This document shows, one piece after another, positions 36,108 through 45,543 of a stretch of DNA of 64,000 nt (position 1 is the first letter of the stretch; each line of letters starts with the position of its first letter). The notes beneath the pieces were generated by a model. That model did no database searches. It was not told the DNA's origin and saw only the letters and a list, made by a program, of their open reading frames with translations. Origin of the DNA: JACRLV01 sp045863555 (GTDB lineage: Bacteria; Planctomycetota; Phycisphaerae; UBA1845; Fen-1342); the NCBI GenBank assembly GCA_045863555.1, contig BTUU01000001.1, positions 310,001-374,000 on the forward strand, written 5' to 3'. A program made the translations under genes and the position numbers.

Positions 36108-36692
36108 CTATCGGGGCCGCGTCAGCAGGTCGACCTGGCGCGAGAGATCGATGGCCCGGTGGTCGTCCGGATCGGCGGTGATCTTCCCCTGGAGCCGGAT
36201 CTCGCCCAGGAGTTCAGTGGTGGATCCGCTCGTCGAATCGGGGCTCAGCCGCGCGCCCTCGATCGAAAACTCCATCCGCCTGCTGAACCGGATCGTGCTC
36301 GGAAACACGAACCCCGCGCCGGTGTAGACGACGCACCCGTTTTCGTCCGCGAGCACGAGTCGGAGCGTGGCCGTCGTCCCGCTGGGATCGTCGCGCGTCT
36401 TGCCGGGCTTGGGCTGCCAGAAGGTCCGGATTTCCAGCCACTGCTCGACGGGCTGGTCCATGCCCGGCGGCTGCCACGCGCCGAGATAGCCGACGACGAG
36501 AAAGTCGCCGCCGCCGTCCTTGCGAAAGACGCACTCGTCGAATGCGATCCGCTGATTCTCGGGGAAGTATGGGTCCTTGAACGAGGTGAGCTGCACCTGC
36601 CCGCGGCTCGCGCAGCCCGTCAGCAGGCTCGCCGCCGTAAGGATGGCCGCGATCAGCGTTCGCTGGTGGATGCGATGTCCAAGCCGTTGCAT
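36108..36692 (-). CDS. Putative lipoprotein of unknown function
   Basis: A 194-residue protein with an N-terminal signal ending in the lipobox LTGC (LIAAILTAASLLTGCASRG). The mature part is beta-rich (IRTFWQPKPGKTRDDPSGTT, TLRLVLADENGCVVYTG) with no named domain. Start ATG 36692 puts the signal at the N-terminus; the open frame reaches further upstream into the amidohydrolase gene. It follows that gene on the same strand after 26 bp, so they are probably co-transcribed. Confidence 0.75.
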   Translation of the reverse strand: MQRLGHRIHQRTLIAAILTAASLLTGCASRGQVQLTSFKDPYFPENQRIAFDECVFRKDGGGDFLVVGYLGAWQPPGMDQPVEQWLEIRTFWQPKPGKTRDDPSGTTATLRLVLADENGCVVYTGAGFVFPSTIRFSRRMEFSIEGARLSPDSTSGSTTELLGEIRLQGKITADPDDHRAIDLSRQVDLLTRPR

Positions 36693-36718
36693 TCCGCGCC
36701 TGCGTCCGGGCCTGCCGC

Positions 36719-37573
36719 TCACTCGTCCTCGCGCACCGCCGGTTCGATCCGCGTCCCGTTGCGCGACGCGATCCCCAGCAGCGCCAGCGCATCGCGCTCG
36801 ACGATCCCGCGAAGCTGCTCGCGCGGCACGACCGGCATGCTCGTGCCCTGCGCGATCTGGTTGACCGAATAGAGCGCCTCGATGCAGGCCGCGGGGCTGC
36901 GGTAGGGGAAGTCGCTGCCGAAGAGCAGCTTCTCCATCACACCGTAGCTGTGCGCCGCGAGCAGCGCGTTGTACGCCATCCACGGCTGCCGCAGCAGGCC
37001 GGCGATGTCCGCATACGCGCAGCGGTGCTTGCCGAGCAGGACGATCGTTTCGTCGACCCACGGATAGCCCAGGTGGCCGATCACGAACCGCAGCTCGGGA
37101 TATTCCCGCCCGACCTCATCCAGCAGCAGCGGCCGGGCGAATTCGAGCTTCGCCGCGGAGTCGCGGACGTTCTGGTCGAAGAACACGGGGATCCCGCGGC
37201 GGATGCACTCGTCGTACAGGCGCATGGCCCGGCTGTCGGTCGGGTGGAAGTTCTGGAGGGGCGGCGAGATGACGATGCCCTTGAGGCCCAGGTCTTCGTG
37301 AGCGTGCTTCAATTCGTCGACGCAGTGGCTGTCGGTGGGGTCGATCCCCGCGAATCCGATCAGTTTGCTCGAATACCGCCGGACGTATTCGGAGACGTAC
37401 CGGTTCGGGATCTCCTTGCGGAGATAATTGCTCTTGAACGCGAGGACGATCGCCCGGTCGACCGGGTTGACCGCCTCGATGTGCCGGGCAGCATCCGCGA
37501 CGTGGGCGGGAGCGCTGCCGAACCCAAGATGGGCCGCGGCATCCCAGATCTGCGTGTGGCAATCGACAATCAT
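36719..37573 (-). CDS. Amidohydrolase family protein
   Basis: A 284-residue TIM-barrel metal-dependent hydrolase or decarboxylase of the amidohydrolase_2 group. It begins MIVDCHTQIWDAAAH, a variant of the DxH metal motif, and has KGIVISPPLQNFHPTDS, the RFVIGHLGYPWVDE metal-histidine segment and KLLFGSDFPYRSP near the end, where the last Asp binds metal. The first motif is HTQ rather than HxH, so one expected ligand may be missing or shifted. The substrate cannot be inferred. Confidence 0.85.
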   Translation of the reverse strand: MIVDCHTQIWDAAAHLGFGSAPAHVADAARHIEAVNPVDRAIVLAFKSNYLRKEIPNRYVSEYVRRYSSKLIGFAGIDPTDSHCVDELKHAHEDLGLKGIVISPPLQNFHPTDSRAMRLYDECIRRGIPVFFDQNVRDSAAKLEFARPLLLDEVGREYPELRFVIGHLGYPWVDETIVLLGKHRCAYADIAGLLRQPWMAYNALLAAHSYGVMEKLLFGSDFPYRSPAACIEALYSVNQIAQGTSMPVVPREQLRGIVERDALALLGIASRNGTRIEPAVREDE

Positions 37574-37813
37574 GTTCTGACAAGACCCCGCTGCGACGAC
37601 GAGGGGGAGCGCATCGGCTCTCCGTTGGGGTTCTCTCTGCGACGCGACGATGAACCCAACCAGCCGGCATCCTACGGGCGTAGGCGTGGCCGGTCAAGGA
37701 GCGGTGACGGCGGATCGTCAATGTCGGTTCACGGTCGCTCCATGCCCGGCCCCCGACTTATTGGGCTGCCTGAGGACCGAAATACCGTATCTTGAGCGTG
37801 CAGCGCTCTTGCG

Positions 37814-38734
37814 TCATTTGAACGCGGCCGGGTTTGCCCGCACGACCGCGTCGTTGGGGATGTTCCAGTTCACGGCCGCCGCCCTGGCCTGCTCGATCAG
37901 CAGTCGACGCAGCCGCAGGACGAGCAGGATCGTGATGATGCCGAAGATGATGAACCCGATCGCCAGCGCCGCGACGCAGGGGAGGAGCGCCAACAGGGCG
38001 GGGCCCCCTCCGGGGCCGGCCGTGGTCCCTCCGGTTGCCCCGGCGATCGCCCCCCCGACGACGCCGGCGCCCATGCAGATCACGTATCCCCAGCGGACGA
38101 GGCGGGCCCGCCGGGCGACGATCTCATCCGGGATTCGGCGCGCAAGCTGTTCGTAGTAGACGAACTTGTACCACTCGCCGACCAGCGCGATCAGGGAAAG
38201 GGCACCGGCGGCCAGCACGATCGCCAGCCCGAGGTTCGGGTCCTCGATCGCGTCCTCGGCCAGCGTGAGCGGGGTGGCCAGGAGACCCAGCACCAATGTG
38301 AACCGCACGATCTTCCGGGCGTTGACGTCCTTGTCTTCGCCGATTCCGCTCGGGTCGCGCTCCGTCATCATCCACGCCCCGACGAAACCGATCAGTCCCG
38401 CGACTGCCGAGACCGCGAACTGGACGATCGAGTTGCTTGATCGTCCCGGGCCGCGTCCGGCAATGCCCAGCACGCAGCCCAGAAGGATTCCAACCACGAC
38501 GCCGATGATGATCAGATTCAACCCGTCCGAGACGCGCTTGACCCACGCGGGGTCCGAGTATTGAAGCAGATCCCCCAGCAGCGAGCGGCCGACCGGCGTC
38601 CCGCACTCCGGGCAGCGTCCCTCGTAATGCAGGCCGCGCAGGTTGTACGCGCAGCGTCGGCAGGTGACGTCCTCCGTGATCGTGCCGGTAGCGTCGATCG
38701 CGGCCATCCGGCCGGCAGGGCGGGCGGGGTCCAT
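37814..38734 (-). CDS. Zinc-ribbon multi-pass membrane protein
   Basis: A 306-residue protein with an N-terminal zinc ribbon (CRRCAYNLRGL, then CPECG about 10 residues later) and five or six hydrophobic helices. This combination of a CxxC-YNLRGL ribbon with membrane helices is frequent in planctomycetes and uncharacterised. GGAG lies just before the ATG at 38734; an earlier in-frame ATG at 38875 is possible but gives an N-terminus without the ribbon close by. Confidence 0.8.
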   Translation of the reverse strand: MDPARPAGRMAAIDATGTITEDVTCRRCAYNLRGLHYEGRCPECGTPVGRSLLGDLLQYSDPAWVKRVSDGLNLIIIGVVVGILLGCVLGIAGRGPGRSSNSIVQFAVSAVAGLIGFVGAWMMTERDPSGIGEDKDVNARKIVRFTLVLGLLATPLTLAEDAIEDPNLGLAIVLAAGALSLIALVGEWYKFVYYEQLARRIPDEIVARRARLVRWGYVICMGAGVVGGAIAGATGGTTAGPGGGPALLALLPCVAALAIGFIIFGIITILLVLRLRRLLIEQARAAAVNWNIPNDAVVRANPAAFK

Positions 38735-38961
38735 CTTTTTCTCCAGGTGTAGGGGAACCTCTGGCAAACTAACCGATGCGCCGTCGGCATTCAATCCGAT
38801 TTTCCCTGTTCCGGAAGAAATGTTCGTCGAATGCCCTCGTTCGGCCGAACGCCGGGCCGGTTCGCCGGGGTTCACTGCACCGGTTTGCCCGGCCCGGCTA
38901 CGCGGTGGCCGCCGTCCCGCCGCCGCGCTACAGTCCTGTCCAGGAAGGGGAGAGCGTTTCC

Positions 38962-39459
38962 GTGCCCGAATACCGCATCGAGCGTCGCCAGTTCATCCCC
39001 GCCCCCGTCGAGGAGGTCTTCGCGTTCTTCGCCGACGCGGCCAACCTCGACCGGATCACGCCGCCGTGGCTGCACTTCCGCATCCTGACGCCGCTGCCGA
39101 TCCCCATGGCCGAGGGGGCGCTGATCGACTACCGCATCCGCTGGAAGATTGTCCCGCTGCGCTGGCGCACCCGCATCGAATCGTGGCAGCCCCCGCACCG
39201 CTTCGTGGACACGCAGATCAGCGGACCGTACCGCCTCTGGCACCACACGCACACGTTTGAGCCCGATGGGGCCGGCACGCGCATGACGGATGTCGTCCGC
39301 TACCGCCTGCGGCTCGGCCCGCTGCTGTCGCCGCTGCATCCGCTGCTGGTCCGGCCGGATCTCGAAGCGATCTTCGACTATCGGCGCGAGGCGATTGAAG
39401 GCGTCTTCGGGGGGGCGGCGCGGGCGGCCGAAGCGGCGGCGTGTGCGGCGGCCCGATAG
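38962..39459 (+). CDS. SRPBCC (START-like) family protein
   Basis: A 165-residue helix-grip protein. The N-terminal strand (YRIERRQFIPAPVEEVFAFF), the following ADAANLDRITPPWLHFRILT and the basic RIESWQPPHRFVDTQISGPY are characteristic of the polyketide-cyclase/CoxG-like SRPBCC group that binds hydrophobic ligands. The GTG start at 38962 follows the purine-rich GGAAGGGGAGAG; the frame runs open upstream without family character. No partner genes are obvious. Confidence 0.85.
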   Translation: MPEYRIERRQFIPAPVEEVFAFFADAANLDRITPPWLHFRILTPLPIPMAEGALIDYRIRWKIVPLRWRTRIESWQPPHRFVDTQISGPYRLWHHTHTFEPDGAGTRMTDVVRYRLRLGPLLSPLHPLLVRPDLEAIFDYRREAIEGVFGGAARAAEAAACAAAR

Positions 39460-39568
39460 GGGGCCGGTGTCGATCCTCGACATTGCCAGACCGCCGTTCT
39501 CGCCTCGAACTCGTTGCGAGCAGAATGCGGCGGTGCTTCACTCCGATTCCGCTACGATAGGCGGCAGC

Positions 39569-40108
39569 ATGGCCGGATCACTGAAAACGGAGGCGTGGCG
39601 CGTGCTGGACGGCGAGAGCGCGGTGTTGGACGCGGCCCGAGCGGTCACGCGCATCCTCCGCGAGTCGCGCATTCGCGGAGCCGTCGTGGGCGGGATCGCC
39701 GTGGGCCTGCATGGACACGTGCGGTCGACGCTTGATGTGGATGTTTACGTGCCCGAGCCGCTGGAGGACTTTGGCGCGGCGCTTCGTGCGGCGGGGTGCA
39801 CGTTCAACGCCCGGCGGCGCGAGTTCCGCCTTGGTGCGGTTCCCATCCACATCGTCACTGACGATCAAACCGGCGGCCCGCCCGCGCGGATCACGACGAT
39901 CGACGGCATCCAGACGGTCGGATTGGCTGACCTGGTCAACATGAAGCTCCGCAGCGGGCTCGAGTCGATCGTGCGCGCGCAAGACCTCGCCGACGTCATC
40001 GCGCTCATTCGCGTCTGCAAACTCACCGCGGTGTTCGCGGCGAAGCTGGATCGCTCGCTGCGAGCGGACTTTCGCAAGCTGGTGACGGCGGTGCGGCGAG
40101 GCGTCTAA
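39569..40108 (+). CDS. Nucleotidyltransferase-fold protein
   Basis: A 179-residue protein with the AVVGGIAVGLHGHVRSTLDVDVYV segment that marks nucleotidyltransferase-fold proteins (GG, then a TxDxD-like acidic pair), as in AbiEii/MNT-type proteins. The C-terminus (QDLADVIALIRVCKL...FAAKLDRSLRADFRKLV) is the typical helical tail; a detached version of the same tail appears at 48480-48641. No antitoxin partner is adjacent. Whether it is active is unknown. Confidence 0.75.
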   Translation: MAGSLKTEAWRVLDGESAVLDAARAVTRILRESRIRGAVVGGIAVGLHGHVRSTLDVDVYVPEPLEDFGAALRAAGCTFNARRREFRLGAVPIHIVTDDQTGGPPARITTIDGIQTVGLADLVNMKLRSGLESIVRAQDLADVIALIRVCKLTAVFAAKLDRSLRADFRKLVTAVRRGV

Positions 40109-40163
40109 GCGAATTGAGGCTTGCCCCACTTCGCGGAAATCGCGAGGAAGCAGACTGCTAATT

Positions 40164-40409
40164 CTACCCTGGTATCCCGCTTAGTTTTGACAATTGCCAG
40201 CGAGCTCCCGTGAGACAGAGGCTCGCCATCGCGATGGCGATCAGCACCAGCACGACGATCATCCGTCCCGGCGGAATACTCGTTCTCGGTTTGCTTGGGT
40301 GGACTCCGAGCCTCTCCACGGTCCACTCATCGCGCATTCGATGTCTGCACTTGGGGCAATGCGCGGTTGGACGCGCCTCGGCATGCCCACAATTCGAGCA
40401 GATGAACAT
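40164..40409 (-). CDS. Zinc-ribbon single-helix protein
   Basis: An 81-residue protein beginning MFICSNCGHAEARPTAHCPK, a full CxxC...CxxC zinc ribbon, with one transmembrane helix near the C-terminus (VVLVLIAIAMASLCLTGA). GAGG lies before ATG 40409, although an in-frame ATG at 40451 would add 14 residues. It is divergent from the lipoprotein-like gene at 40518. Confidence 0.7.
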   Translation of the reverse strand: MFICSNCGHAEARPTAHCPKCRHRMRDEWTVERLGVHPSKPRTSIPPGRMIVVLVLIAIAMASLCLTGARWQLSKLSGIPG

Positions 40410-40517
40410 AGGCTTCACAGCCTCGTCAGGGCCCATTGCCTTGCTGACCATGCCTGCGCAAGGCGACGAGCGACGCACTACAATGTGACGGTGTAGTATA
40501 CGCCAGGAGTCGCCTTT

Positions 40518-41441
40518 ATGCGTCATAAGCTCATGGGGATCACAACCCTTATCGCCGCTCTTTTGGTTGCCTCTCCAATTCTGTCGTGCAAGGCTGCGAA
40601 CAACGCTCAGTCGGGTCGGCAAGGGCGACAGCCCGACGGCTCATGGGACGACAGCGAGTTTACCGGTTACGCGAATCTGGATGACGGTCGTACCGGCGTA
40701 TTCATCTACACGGCGTCAAGGTACAAATCGCGCGGCGATGGTGGTCTCTTCGGGTTTGGCACTCCATATCACGTTGAAAACGACGTGATCATTGGCGCAT
40801 TCGATTTTGAACGATTGGAGTTCAGGGCGCTTTATCGCGCGACGCAACGGAAAGGGGCAGATGGGCGAACGGCGGTAAGCATTCTCAGTTCTTGCGGCCA
40901 GAAACTCCTCTTGTATGCGAAGGACTCGCAGGAATGCTCGTTGCCCGAGGGCGGTCCCTACTATCTGTTCGACGCGGCATTACGAAGCTTGATCGCGATC
41001 CCGCTGCAAGAGGAGATGGAATCGAATGGGATGACAGTGGGTTGGATACGAGTCGTTTGCGGGGACGGGACCCTTATGTTTCGAACCGCGGCGCTTCAAA
41101 ACCGCAATAGGAACTGGGCGCAGGACCCGTCAATCCCCATGGAGCTTTGGGTACGGCATCCATCGGGGGATTACATACATGTCGCGACAACGCGTGAATT
41201 CACCGGAATTCGTGGGAACGAACTGTTCTATCGATCGCCTGAAGGAAATTTCGCGTTCGATTTCGAGTCAAATCAGACTCGCAAGGTAAGTCGAGCCGTA
41301 TTCGGGGGACCTTGGGAACGCGGCGCCGATCAGGGCATCTACGCGTACCGAAACGACCTATTCTGGCATGACAAGAATCCGGACGGCTCTACGACCCGAA
41401 CGAAGCTGGAGGTCGATCCAAGAGCGTTGAAACTGGATTGA
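40518..41441 (+). CDS. Secreted lipoprotein-like protein of unknown function
   Basis: A 307-residue protein with AGGAG eight bases upstream of the ATG and an N-terminal signal ending SPILSC, a plausible lipobox (Cys24). The mature part alternates short strands and is rich in Gly, Asp and Tyr (DGRTGVFIYTASRYKS), suggesting a beta-propeller-like structure, but no repeat is clean. GC content is below that of the core genes. No family recognised. Confidence 0.7.
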   Translation: MRHKLMGITTLIAALLVASPILSCKAANNAQSGRQGRQPDGSWDDSEFTGYANLDDGRTGVFIYTASRYKSRGDGGLFGFGTPYHVENDVIIGAFDFERLEFRALYRATQRKGADGRTAVSILSSCGQKLLLYAKDSQECSLPEGGPYYLFDAALRSLIAIPLQEEMESNGMTVGWIRVVCGDGTLMFRTAALQNRNRNWAQDPSIPMELWVRHPSGDYIHVATTREFTGIRGNELFYRSPEGNFAFDFESNQTRKVSRAVFGGPWERGADQGIYAYRNDLFWHDKNPDGSTTRTKLEVDPRALKLD

Positions 41442-41809
41442 GAATCGGGATGCAATCGGAGCATCCCTCATTATCACGGGCTTGAGATCACTACGAATTT
41501 CTCGTATCCTCCTCCGAATTCGCGACTTTTGACGCCGGCGCCGAGCCATCGGACGGCTGGAACGCGAGCGGGCGGCAGGGACGCCGTCAGAGCGGGTTTC
41601 GGCGGAGCAATGCCGCGCTCACGCTTGTTTGGCTGGCGGTGCGGATGCTGTTTGAGAGGCCCTCGGGCGGGTTGGATCCCGACCCGGATTCATGCTTACG
41701 CGGAGTACCGCGAAAGCATGCCACCCAAGCGACCCAGCCATACAGGCGCTCGCTCTTGGGGCTCTGATCAAACCGCACGCCGCGCACGGACTCGCGACCA
41801 TCGGCGGAC
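41442..41809. other. Repeat-containing gap upstream of carB
   Basis: No gene is supported. The gap holds the third REP-like palindrome and a copy of CTTGGGGCTCTGATCAA at about 41754. Confidence 0.6.
41691..41720. repeat. REP-like palindrome, copy 3
   Basis: The same 30-bp CATGCTT...AAGCATG palindrome as at 33137 and 33214, about 8 kb away, again followed by CCACC. Confidence 0.87.
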
Positions 41810-44800
41810 ATGCCCAAAGACCCCAGCATCAAACGCGTGCTCATCATCGGCAGCGGCCCCATCGTCATCGGCCAGGCCTGTGAATTCGATTACTCCGGCA
41901 GCCAGGCCTGCCGCGCCCTCCGCAGCGAGGGCATCGGCGTGGTGCTGCTGAACAGCAACCCGGCCACGATCATGACCGACCCCGAGATGGCCGACCGGAC
42001 GTACATCGAGCCGGTCACGCCCGCGGTCATCGACGAGATCCTCGCCCTCGAAGCCGCCCGCGGCACGCCGGTCGACTGCGTGCTGCCGACGCTCGGCGGC
42101 CAGACCGGCCTGAACTGCGCGATGGCTTCGCACGAAAAGGGCATCCTCGCCAAGCACAACGTGCGGCTCATCGGCGCGAACCCCGAGACGATCAAGCGGG
42201 CCGAGGACCGGGCCGAGTTCAAGAACACCGTGCTCTCTGTCGGCGTCGACGTGCCGCGCTCGGGCATTGCGAACAACTGGGAAGAGGCGCTCGAAGTTCT
42301 GAAGACCGTGAAGCTGCCCGCGTGCATCCGACCGGCCTACACACTCGGCGGCACCGGCGGCGGCATGGCCCGGACGATGGCCGAGTTTGAGTACATCGCC
42401 AAGGACGGCCTGGCCGCGTCGCCGGTTTCGCAGATTCTTGTCGAGGAGGACCTCACGGGCTGGAAGGAATTCGAGCTGGAGATGATGCGCGACAAGCACG
42501 ACAACGTCGTCGTCGTCTGCTCGATCGAGAACGTCGACCCGATGGGCGTGCACACGGGCGATTCCGTCACCGTCGCCCCCGCGCTCACGCTCAGCGACAA
42601 GGAATACCAGCGCATGCGCGACGCCGCGATCGCGATCATGCGGGCCGTCGGCGTCGAGACCGGCGGATCCAACATCCAGTTCGCCTGCGATCCGGCCAAC
42701 GGGCGCATGGTCGCGATCGAGATGAACCCGCGCGTCTCGCGCAGCTCCGCGCTCGCCAGCAAGGCCACGGGTTTCCCGATTGCGAAAATCGCGACCAAGC
42801 TCGCGATCGGCTACACGCTCGACGAGATCCAGAACGACATCACCCGCGAGACGCCGGCCTGTTTCGAGCCGGCGATCGACTACTGCGTCGTGAAGATGCC
42901 GCGCTTCGCGTTCGAGAAATTCCCCGAGGCGGATGAGACGCTCACTACGTCGATGAAATCCGTCGGCGAAGCGATGGCGATCGGCCGCACGTTCAAGGAA
43001 GCATTCCAGAAGTGCATCCGCTCGATGGAGATCAAGCGGCACGGCTACGGCCTGCACGCCGACGACCGCTGGCTCCAGCACGTCCTCGAAGACGCCGCCG
43101 CGGACTCCGGCGACACGGCCATCTGGTTCAACGCGTTCGGCGAGGAGCAGACGCCGACGTTCGGCGGGTCATCGCTGGCCGAGCCGCCGGCCGACGTACG
43201 CGAGGGCCGCGTGCGCGAGTGGCCGATCCCTGATGAGGTGCTGACGCAGAAGATCGCCAAGCCCTGCCAGGGCCGCTGGTATTACATCCGCTACGCGTTC
43301 AAGCACGGCTGGACGGTCGAACGCGTGCACGAGCTGTCGAAGATCGATATCTGGTTCCTCGACCAGATGCACGAACTGGTCGCGTTCGAAAAGCGGCTGC
43401 TCGCGACGACGATCAACGGCGGGCCGAAATTCCGCATCTCGCCGGAACTGGCCGACACGTTCGTCGAGGCCCGCGAACTCGGCTACAGCGACATGCAGCT
43501 TCGGAATGTCTGGCGGATCGACGCGGAGACGCTTGGAAAGCTCAAGTCCGCCCTCGACCGCCCGAAGTACAAGCTCGTCGACACATGTGCGGCGGAATTC
43601 GAGGCCTACACGCCGTACTACTATTCGACGCACGAGCGGCCGCTCTCGCAGGTCGTGAGGAGCAGGGCGGCGGTCGAGGAACTTCGGGCGCATCACCAGT
43701 CGCGCGGCAAGGTCGAGCTGGGCGAGGCGATCCGTGATCTCGGCGTCGACTCGCCGTTCCGCTATCGCACGCTCGATGACGAGCATCTGCTGGTCGAGTC
43801 GCACGACGACGAGCTGCGTGTCAGCGACCGGCCGAAGGTGATCGTCCTCGGCGGCGGGCCGAACCGCATCGGCCAGGGCATCGAATTCGACTATTGCTGC
43901 GTGCACGCGTCGATGGCGGCGCGCGAGCTCGACTACGAGACGGTGATGATCAACTCGAACCCCGAGACCGTCTCGACCGACTACGACACGAGCGATCTGC
44001 TCTTTTTTGAGCCGCTGACGCATCAGGATGTGCTGAGCATCTGCGAGCGGCTCAACGGCCGGCCGTTCGGAAAGAAGGAATCCGCCGGCTACGTCCGCGG
44101 CCTCATCGTTCAATACGGCGGCCAGACGCCGCTCAACCTCGCCCAGGGCCTGCTCGAGGCGGGTGTGCCGATTCTGGGCACGTCGCCCGCGTCGATCCAC
44201 CTGGCCGAAGACCGCGAGGCGTTCGCGGCCATCCTCCGCGAACTCGGCCTGCGCCAGCCGCCCAACGGCATCGCGTTTTCGCGGGCGGAGGCGGTCGAGG
44301 TCGCGGAGCGCGTCGGCTATCCGGTGCTCGTGCGTCCGTCGTACGTCCTCGGCGGCCGCGGCATGCAGGTCTGCAATAACGCCGCCGACCTCGTCCGCTA
44401 CATCGACGGGGCACTCGCGGCGACGGACCGCGATCTGAATATCGACAAGCAGCATCCGATCCTCATCGACAAGTTTCTGCTCGACGCGACGGAGGTCGAC
44501 GTCGACGCGATCGCGGATTTTGGCTACCCCGGCCGGGCATCCGACGGCCGCTGCGATATCTGCGGCATCATGGAGCACATCGAGGAAGCGGGGATTCACT
44601 CCGGCGATTCGTCTTGCGTGCTCCCGCCGTACTCGCTTTCGCCGTCGATCGTCGACGAGATCAAGTACCAGGTGAAGCTGCTGGCCCGGCGGCTCGCGGT
44701 CTGCGGTCTGATGAACGTGCAGTTCGCGATCCAGGGCAGCGTCGTCTACGTCCTCGAAGTGAATCCGCGCGCCAGCCGCACGATCCCGTTCGTCAGCAAG

Positions 44801-45484
44801 GCGACGGGCGTGCCGTGGGCGAAGATCGCGACGCGGGTGATGCTCGGCGAATCGCTCGACGAGGCCCTCAGCAGCAAGGGCATCCGCGAAGTCCTCACGC
44901 CGCGGCACGTCTCCGTGAAGACGCCGGTTTTCCCCTTCCGCAAGCTCCGCAGCGTTGACTTCGTGCTCGGGCCCGAGATGCGTTCGACCGGCGAGGTCAT
45001 GGGCATCGACGCGGAGTACCCGCTGGCGTTTGCCAAGGCGCTCCTCGGCGCGGGTACGCCGCTGCCGCTGAAGGGCAACGTGCTGGTGAGCGTGAATGAC
45101 CCGGACAAGCCGCGCGTCGTCAGCATCGCCCGCGAGCTGCACGAGATGGGATTCACGATCTTCTCGACGCTCAAGACCCGCGACACGCTCGTGGCCGCAG
45201 GCATCCCGGCGACACTCGTCGCGAAGCACGACGGCGCCGACGCCCCGTTTCTCATCGACCTCATCCGCGACCGCAAGCTCGACCTGCTCATCAACACGCC
45301 GATCCACACCGGCAGCGCCAGCGAAGAAGGCCGCTGGCGCGTGCTCAGCATCCAGCTCGGCATCCCGTTGATCACAACGCTGGCGGGGGCAAAGGCGGCG
45401 GTCGGCGCAATAAAAGCCCTCCGCGCGGGCGAGATGCGCGCGGCGGCGCTCCAGGATTACTTGTCGAAGGGCGGCCGGCGGTAG
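41810..45484 (+). CDS. carB: Carbamoyl-phosphate synthase large subunit
   Basis: A 1224-residue enzyme that makes carbamoyl phosphate from bicarbonate, ATP and glutamine-derived ammonia for arginine and pyrimidine synthesis. Two duplicated ATP-grasp halves are seen, each opening with the family motif: GSGPIVIGQACEFDYSG (near the N-terminus) and GGGPNRIGQGIEFDYCC (about residue 680). PAYTLGGTGGG, MNPRVSRSSALASKATG and NPRASRTIPFVSKATG are present, and the C-terminal MGS-like allosteric domain ends in TLAGAKAAVGAI. It is about 150 residues longer than the E. coli enzyme (1073), with extra sequence in the middle, flanking the oligomerisation domain. The small subunit carA is not in the window. 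Confidence 0.96.
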   Translation: MPKDPSIKRVLIIGSGPIVIGQACEFDYSGSQACRALRSEGIGVVLLNSNPATIMTDPEMADRTYIEPVTPAVIDEILALEAARGTPVDCVLPTLGGQTGLNCAMASHEKGILAKHNVRLIGANPETIKRAEDRAEFKNTVLSVGVDVPRSGIANNWEEALEVLKTVKLPACIRPAYTLGGTGGGMARTMAEFEYIAKDGLAASPVSQILVEEDLTGWKEFELEMMRDKHDNVVVVCSIENVDPMGVHTGDSVTVAPALTLSDKEYQRMRDAAIAIMRAVGVETGGSNIQFACDPANGRMVAIEMNPRVSRSSALASKATGFPIAKIATKLAIGYTLDEIQNDITRETPACFEPAIDYCVVKMPRFAFEKFPEADETLTTSMKSVGEAMAIGRTFKEAFQKCIRSMEIKRHGYGLHADDRWLQHVLEDAAADSGDTAIWFNAFGEEQTPTFGGSSLAEPPADVREGRVREWPIPDEVLTQKIAKPCQGRWYYIRYAFKHGWTVERVHELSKIDIWFLDQMHELVAFEKRLLATTINGGPKFRISPELADTFVEARELGYSDMQLRNVWRIDAETLGKLKSALDRPKYKLVDTCAAEFEAYTPYYYSTHERPLSQVVRSRAAVEELRAHHQSRGKVELGEAIRDLGVDSPFRYRTLDDEHLLVESHDDELRVSDRPKVIVLGGGPNRIGQGIEFDYCCVHASMAARELDYETVMINSNPETVSTDYDTSDLLFFEPLTHQDVLSICERLNGRPFGKKESAGYVRGLIVQYGGQTPLNLAQGLLEAGVPILGTSPASIHLAEDREAFAAILRELGLRQPPNGIAFSRAEAVEVAERVGYPVLVRPSYVLGGRGMQVCNNAADLVRYIDGALAATDRDLNIDKQHPILIDKFLLDATEVDVDAIADFGYPGRASDGRCDICGIMEHIEEAGIHSGDSSCVLPPYSLSPSIVDEIKYQVKLLARRLAVCGLMNVQFAIQGSVVYVLEVNPRASRTIPFVSKATGVPWAKIATRVMLGESLDEALSSKGIREVLTPRHVSVKTPVFPFRKLRSVDFVLGPEMRSTGEVMGIDAEYPLAFAKALLGAGTPLPLKGNVLVSVNDPDKPRVVSIARELHEMGFTIFSTLKTRDTLVAAGIPATLVAKHDGADAPFLIDLIRDRKLDLLINTPIHTGSASEEGRWRVLSIQLGIPLITTLAGAKAAVGAIKALRAGEMRAAALQDYLSKGGRR

Positions 45485-45543
45485 TTACGCTTGATTCGGA
45501 GCAATCAGGCTATCCGTAGGACCGAACCGAAGCGAGGATTCGG

